Source of the DNA: Vigna angularis
Lineage: Eukaryota; Streptophyta; Magnoliopsida; Fabales; Fabaceae
Reading direction: 5' to 3'
Length of the DNA: 64,000 nucleotides
NCBI RefSeq assembly: GCF_016808095.1
Contig: NC_068972.1
Location: 35,805,029 to 35,869,028, forward strand
Shown here: positions 54,755-64,000 of the stretch, one piece after another
How the letters are laid out: every line of letters starts with the position of its first letter
How positions within the stretch are numbered: position 1 is the first letter of the stretch
Position numbers and translations under genes: made by a program
The notes under the pieces: generated by a model
Seen by the model: only the letters and a program-made list of their open reading frames with translations
Databases searched by the model: none
Told to the model about the DNA's origin: nothing

Positions 54755-54817
54755 TTTTCGAAAATTACTCAAAAAATAATCGATTACATTTTCTGTGAAA
54801 TCGATTAATTGATCTTG

Positions 54818-56294
54818 ATGGCCTCTGTTTCTCAGACCTTTGGTGAAGGTGCTTCTACAAACAGACATCCTCTGTTTGCGGGAGAAAATTGTCCTTTTTG
54901 GAAAATAAGAATCAGAATTTTTCGAGAATCTGTAGATAAGGGCGTATAAGATGTTGATTAATGGTCCTTTTGAGCCTACAATATTAGTTGATGGAAAACC
55001 TATTTTGAAAAACTTTTCTGAGTGGAATCAAGAGGAAAATAGAAGGGGTTAATATGATATAAAAGCTAGAAATGTTATTTCTTCTACACTTACCATTGAT
55101 GAGTTTTTCAGGGTATCAACGTGCAAAAGTGCAAAGGAAATGTGGGAAGTCCTAGAAGTGACTCATGAAGGGACTGATGAGGTAAAAAGAGTTAGAAAGA
55201 ATTCTCTAATCCAAGAATACGAGATGTTCAGGATGAAGGCTGGAGAGAATATCTATGATGTGTAGAAAAGGTTCACCCACATAATAAACCATCTGATTGC
55301 ACTTGGCAAAGTATTTGAGAAATATGAGATCAACATAAAGATCTTGAAAAGTCTTAACAGAAGCTGACAACCAAAGGTAATAGTCATATCTGAATCAAGA
55401 GATCTTACTAATATGAATATGGCTACTCTTTTTGGAAACTCATAGAATATAAATTGGAGTTGGAAAGACTGAAAGAGGAAGAGGAATCTGAACAAAAACA
55501 TTCTATAACTCTCAAAGCGATCAACAAGAAAGCCTCCAGGAGAAATGAATCTGATGATGATTCTGATACAGACATTCCAGAGAAAGAAGTGATGAACATG
55601 ATGGTAAAAAAATTTACTAAGTTCATGAAAAATAGAAATATTGTATCTGAATTTGCAGGCAATTCTAGAGTAGGCAAGAGGAAAGGAAAATCTACAACTT
55701 TTACATGTTATGAATGTGGAAAGGAGGGACACATCAAACCTGACTATCTAGATTTGAAGATGAAGCATAAAGCTGATGAGAAGCACAATCAAGACAGAAG
55801 GAAGAATAAGCAAAGAAAGGACTACATAGCATGGGAAGACTGTGATTCAAGAGGATCTTCAAGTGATGAAGATGACCAAAGCCTAGAGCAGGAGACGAAT
55901 TTGTGTCTCGTGGCTAGATCAGTTAACTCGGAAAGCAACAGCAGTTTCGAAGATGAGCCTATTAAGGACAAATACTATCAACTATTGGATGCATTTCAGG
56001 AACTCCATAAGGAAGCAATGAAACTTCAATATAGGGTTAATCGATTAAACTCTAAAAGAAGAGATTTTGAATACTGAATCAATAACGTTGTTGAAGAAAA
56101 TGATAACCTAAAAATTGAACTTGACAAAACTTTACAATCTGCTATAAATGTTAAATTTGAAATTAAAGTTGTTGAGAAGGATTGTAAAGATTGTCATGCT
56201 CATATTGAAAAAATTGAATATCTAACTAATACACTGACTAAATTTACTCTTGGTAGATCTAACACAGATAACAATTATATTAGTATCCGTTGAG
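54818..56294 (+). pseudogene. Sirevirus gag, several stops and frameshifts
   Basis: ATG at 54818: MASVSQTFGEGASTNRHPLF, AGENCPFWKIRIRIF, then stops and a frameshift near 54947. It continues with FSEWNQEENRR, STLTIDEFFRVSTCKSAKEM, WEVLEVTHEGTDEVKRVRKN, IQEYEMFRMKAGENIYDV, INIKILKSLNRS and TNMNMATLFG, the standard Sirevirus gag order. The open 3' part (55454-56077) has an acidic stretch, a zinc knuckle CYECGKEGHIKPDY in which the last Cys is Tyr, and a long charged helical C-terminus (to about 56290) as in the lineage. Codes for the particle protein; not functional. Confidence 0.85.
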
Positions 56295-56556
56295 TTATGT
56301 TTTGAGAACAAATATCATACTATCCATACAGTAGATATTACACGTCTAAAATTATAATTTTATCATGAAATTTTATTAGGTTGTCTTCTCTTAATTAGGG
56401 TTTTTCCATCTTTCTTATTATTTTTGCAATTTTCTCTCCCATTGCTTCCCATCTAGATTCTCTCCCACACCATATCACACTCTTACTACGCCTCAGGCCA
56501 CATCACGTCATCATTTCTCACAAATTTGTGCTACTCATTTTGTTCTAACCATTGTT
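56270..56556 (+). repeat. Direct repeat copy B (matches 52510-52808)
   Basis: Same order of shared words as copy A, with indels. It overlaps the broken end of the Sirevirus gag. Confidence 0.6.
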
Positions 56557-59431
56557 TTGTTTTCTCTCTTACTTTTAACTTGTTTCTTCTACTATCATTT
56601 TGTACCACTATTTTTGCTAAGATCTTTCTTTAGAAAATTAGTATTTAATTAGTTTGATTTAATTTTTAAGTTCATGTAATTGTTACATTTTAGATTTTTC
56701 ATATTGAATTGTTAAGATGGTTTATAATTTTTTATGTTTAACTTCTTTTCTATCTCACCGGTTACCGTTGCTATTTAAGCACAGAAGACTTCTCTAGGAA
56801 AGAAAAAAAATCTCAAGGCTAAGTTAAAAGTTGATTGATGACTATACTAGTTGTTTGATGCAAGGTTCACACTTTTTAAAGTGGATAAAAATATACAATC
56901 TTCCTTCCTCTTAAATATTTTCTTCGTACATAGGTGAAGGATTCGTGGTTATAATTTCTCTTTTAAGTTAATCATTTGACAACGAACTATTATTTGTGCA
57001 CTTATGACTTTAACATTTTTTTACATGCACTTGTAACATTGATGATGTCTCTCATGAATTTGCCTTACTAAATTCACCAATGTTCTTGCATTTTCCTTGT
57101 ATAAGTATTTAAAAAGATCATTGAAAATGTGTGTTTCATCAATGTTCTTGCAAGGTAGTGTTTTCCTTATATAAGTATTTAAAAGATCATTGAAAATGTG
57201 TGCTTATGGAGTTTGTTTCACATGAATACCTTTCTTAAAGGGTCATGACTTTCTTCTAGCATCATATGACTTGTTGTCTTCTTACTTTTTCTATGATGCA
57301 AGCTTTTGACTCTTCACCAAATTAGAGAATTTCTTGAACATCTTCTCTTCTCTTGATCTTTTTCTATAAAGATTGGAGTTGTTTGTTAAAGATATAATCA
57401 TATAGCTTATATGAAAGACTACATTTAACAATAATGTTTATCTGGTTAAAGGTTATCTAAAAAGACCACATCTACTTTTGTCTTTTTTTTATAAAGACTT
57501 AGTCCAAGTCATAAATAAGTATCACTACATTAGACATAAGACTATTTTATTTATGTTTATTAAAACTAATGTGCAAATGACAAGACTTTAAAATATTTAG
57601 AACTTTTATCTTATGCTAGCTTATCTAAATTTTACCTTAATATCCTATCATCCATTTAATATGGTTTATTTTGAATAAGATTCAACTAATATATTCCCAT
57701 TCATTTGCCCAACGAGCTTTAACCCACCCTTTTGATTACGTCATAAAGAGTAGGTCAAAATTAACTTCCGCTCCAAAGTGAAGAAAAGGACCTAATCTTC
57801 AAATTCTTCAATGGTCTAGTCTTGTGAGATATCCCTTCTTGGATTAGTCCTTCCCACTTTCCATAAGGATCAATGGAGATTACTATATGATTCAAATGTT
57901 ATTAACAGAAGAATGACTCCAATAGTTTATCTTACTTAAGTGAATAGTAAGCATATAATGAAAGTAGGCTATTATTAAAATGGGGAAGTTTTTTTATGAA
58001 GTTAATCTTAGAAGAAGAACCTTAGGCTTCCGAAGGAAAACTTTATTGGCTAATAATGATGATTAGAATTTCTAACTTGCAATTATGCCTCAAATGTTGC
58101 ATTAACCTAATTAAAATTGTAACTTGGACTTTCAATGAATTGAAGAAATAAGTAGCCATATTGCACTAACTTTCTTCAGGCCACGTCATACAGAGAGAGA
58201 AACCCAAAGAAAGGTCATTATTCCAGGCCAGTGGTGAGAGATTTGAGTGCTTCAGATCAATAGTGCTGAAGTTGACACTAAGGTATAAGGTTGATTTGCA
58301 GGATAAGTTTGGTGATAAGATTTGTGACCGAGTGGAAGGAAAATTGTGGCTTGGTTCAAAGTTTGGTGCAACTCCACTCCACATACGACTCAAATGCTCG
58401 TGCCATTCATTGACTTGGTTGTGACTTTGAATGTTAAGTCTGGTTTCAAACTGTGTCCGCTTTCTCTTGGATGCCATGCAACTTTAATAAAGTACCCATG
58501 TCAAATTCCAAGTTGTCCTTTGGCCTAAACCCGAGATGCGCCACTAGCAACCTGCAACGTAGACTTAACAACCATGTCACTTAATGGAATGGAAAACTAA
58601 TCTTTTGATATACAAGGGAGAAAAACGTAAGAAGGAAATAAGATGGTCGAGTGGAAGTAAATGAGAAATTAAAGTTGTTTGTTGGGACAAAAATAGGAAG
58701 GAGAGATCAGAAGAGAAATATATGAATATAAATTGATGAGTAAGTACAATAAGCTCCACCATTTTTGAAATTATTTCTCTTCAACTATACAACCAATATT
58801 ATTTCCACCTTCACTCATTTTCTCCTATCATCATGTGGAATGATAATAACTTACGCACCGAAGAGAGCAAATAACATTCACAATGACTATGATCATTCGA
58901 AATCGTGTGAGCTTAACATTCAAAACAGAAAAAGATAGCAAAGGGTACCTTTGTGCATTAGAAGGTGATAACAGGTCACCAAGAAATCCATCTCCATGCA
59001 ATCTTGTTACATTTGAAGGTGGTCTTCACATGAACAGTCCTAATTTGACAATTGTTTTTAGAGCTCGTGGTGTAATTAACCAGCTCTAACTCTCATCTTT
59101 CGTATTGGGGTATACATCAAATATTTGACAACAGGCCACTTATCCTCATCTCATACACCTCAAATGTTTAACATAAGAAAGTAAGGAAAAAACCTTCAGA
59201 AGAAGAAACTATAAACTTTTAAGTCTCATTCATTAAGACAAAGATTCGAATATCAGGAGATATCTCACATTACCTCAACTATAAGGATTTGAATACCTTT
59301 TAACGTAAGTAAGATACTTTAAAAGTAGTTGTTTTAGGTAAATAAAAAGGAAAAAAATAATGCAGTAATGTAAAACCAATTAATAAAATATATCAAAATA
59401 GCGGAAAATAAGTCCACTTCACTAAAACTTG
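56557..59431. other. Intergenic stretch; includes an imperfect about 70-bp tandem duplication at 57070-57200
   Basis: Two copies of a segment containing CAATGTTCTTGCA, TTTTCCTT(G/A)TATAAGTATT and AAAGATCATTGAAAATGTGTG lie in tandem. No gene recognised elsewhere. The frames at 58166-58477 (-) and 58883-59089 (+) show no domain. The last few hundred bases before 59431 should be the 3' UTR of the thioredoxin-like gene. Confidence 0.45.

Positions 59432-64000
<4,569 letters not shown>

Larger units (their letters stand above)
53304..56269 (+). mobile_element. 3'-truncated Sirevirus (Ty1/copia): 5' LTR and gag
   Basis: Complete LTR (53304-54737), primer-binding site and gag, ending abruptly around 56270-56295 where repeat copy B begins. 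pol and 3' LTR are missing. It is the same lineage as the 3' half at 14369-17946 but a separate insertion: the LTRs differ substantially and the orientation is the same. Confidence 0.85.

Noticed and set aside
58166..58477. 103-codon minus-strand frame
   Set aside because: No recognisable domain, no gene-like context and another frame is open on the opposite strand.
58883..59089. 68-codon plus-strand frame
   Set aside because: Short, without homology I can recognise, downstream of a gene on the other strand.

Overview
The window looks like nuclear DNA of a dicot plant, most likely a phaseoloid legume (Vigna, Phaseolus or Glycine relatives). The evidence is a very AT-rich background, plant-type split genes, Sirevirus, Athila and chromovirus retrotransposons with legume-like LTRs, MULE transposons with plant mobile domain (PMD) genes, and many copies of the palindrome GTAATCGATTAC. 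The organism call is inference. All alignments were done by eye on the raw sequence, so copy identities are estimates.

Three host genes are well supported. (1) An intronless N-acetylglucosaminyltransferase II (GNTII, 3654-4952, +) of Golgi N-glycan processing. (2) A nine-exon MED26-type Mediator subunit (35038-39240, -). (3) The 3' half of a WCRKC-type thioredoxin-like gene (59432-63027, -), with an 18-bp microexon and a 2.6-kb intron; its 5' exons lie beyond the window. A 3' remnant of a receptor-like-protein gene (7924-8318, -) is a pseudogene.

Layout. 1-1499: end of a minus-strand gypsy LTR. 3.1-5.2 kb: GNTII. 7.9-14.4 kb: the receptor-like-protein remnant abuts a gypsy element (8319-14368) whose gag is split by a nested Athila element (9395-13291, 5-bp TSD GCGAT). 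14.4-18.0 kb: 5'-truncated Sirevirus with an ORF in the env position and a 3' LTR. 18.0-32.9 kb: a very large inverted repeat with arms of about 7.8 and 6.9 kb around a 259-bp loop; each arm carries a MULE transposase pseudogene and a divergently transcribed PMD pseudogene. 33.4-33.9 kb: copia gag remnant. 35.0-39.2 kb: MED26. 42.8-43.9 kb: solo LTR with TSD ATAAA and an array of G2/M-type MSA motifs upstream of its TATA box. 44.2-50.3 kb: two MULEs 28 bp apart, each with its own perfect 9-bp TSD; the second is a Pack-MULE carrying a DUF2828/vWA gene copy. 51.2-52.3 kb: small non-autonomous MULE-like element. 53.1-56.3 kb: gypsy integrase scrap cut by a 3'-truncated Sirevirus. 59.4-64.0 kb: thioredoxin-like gene.

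The most interesting structure is the inverted MULE/PMD pair. Read-through transcription could give a long hairpin RNA against MULE and PMD transcripts, architecturally like the maize Mu killer locus. The arms are decayed in complementary ways: one has lost the second catalytic Asp of the transposase, the other has lost the region with the catalytic Glu. The three host genes share no evident pathway; the rest of the window is transposon history.
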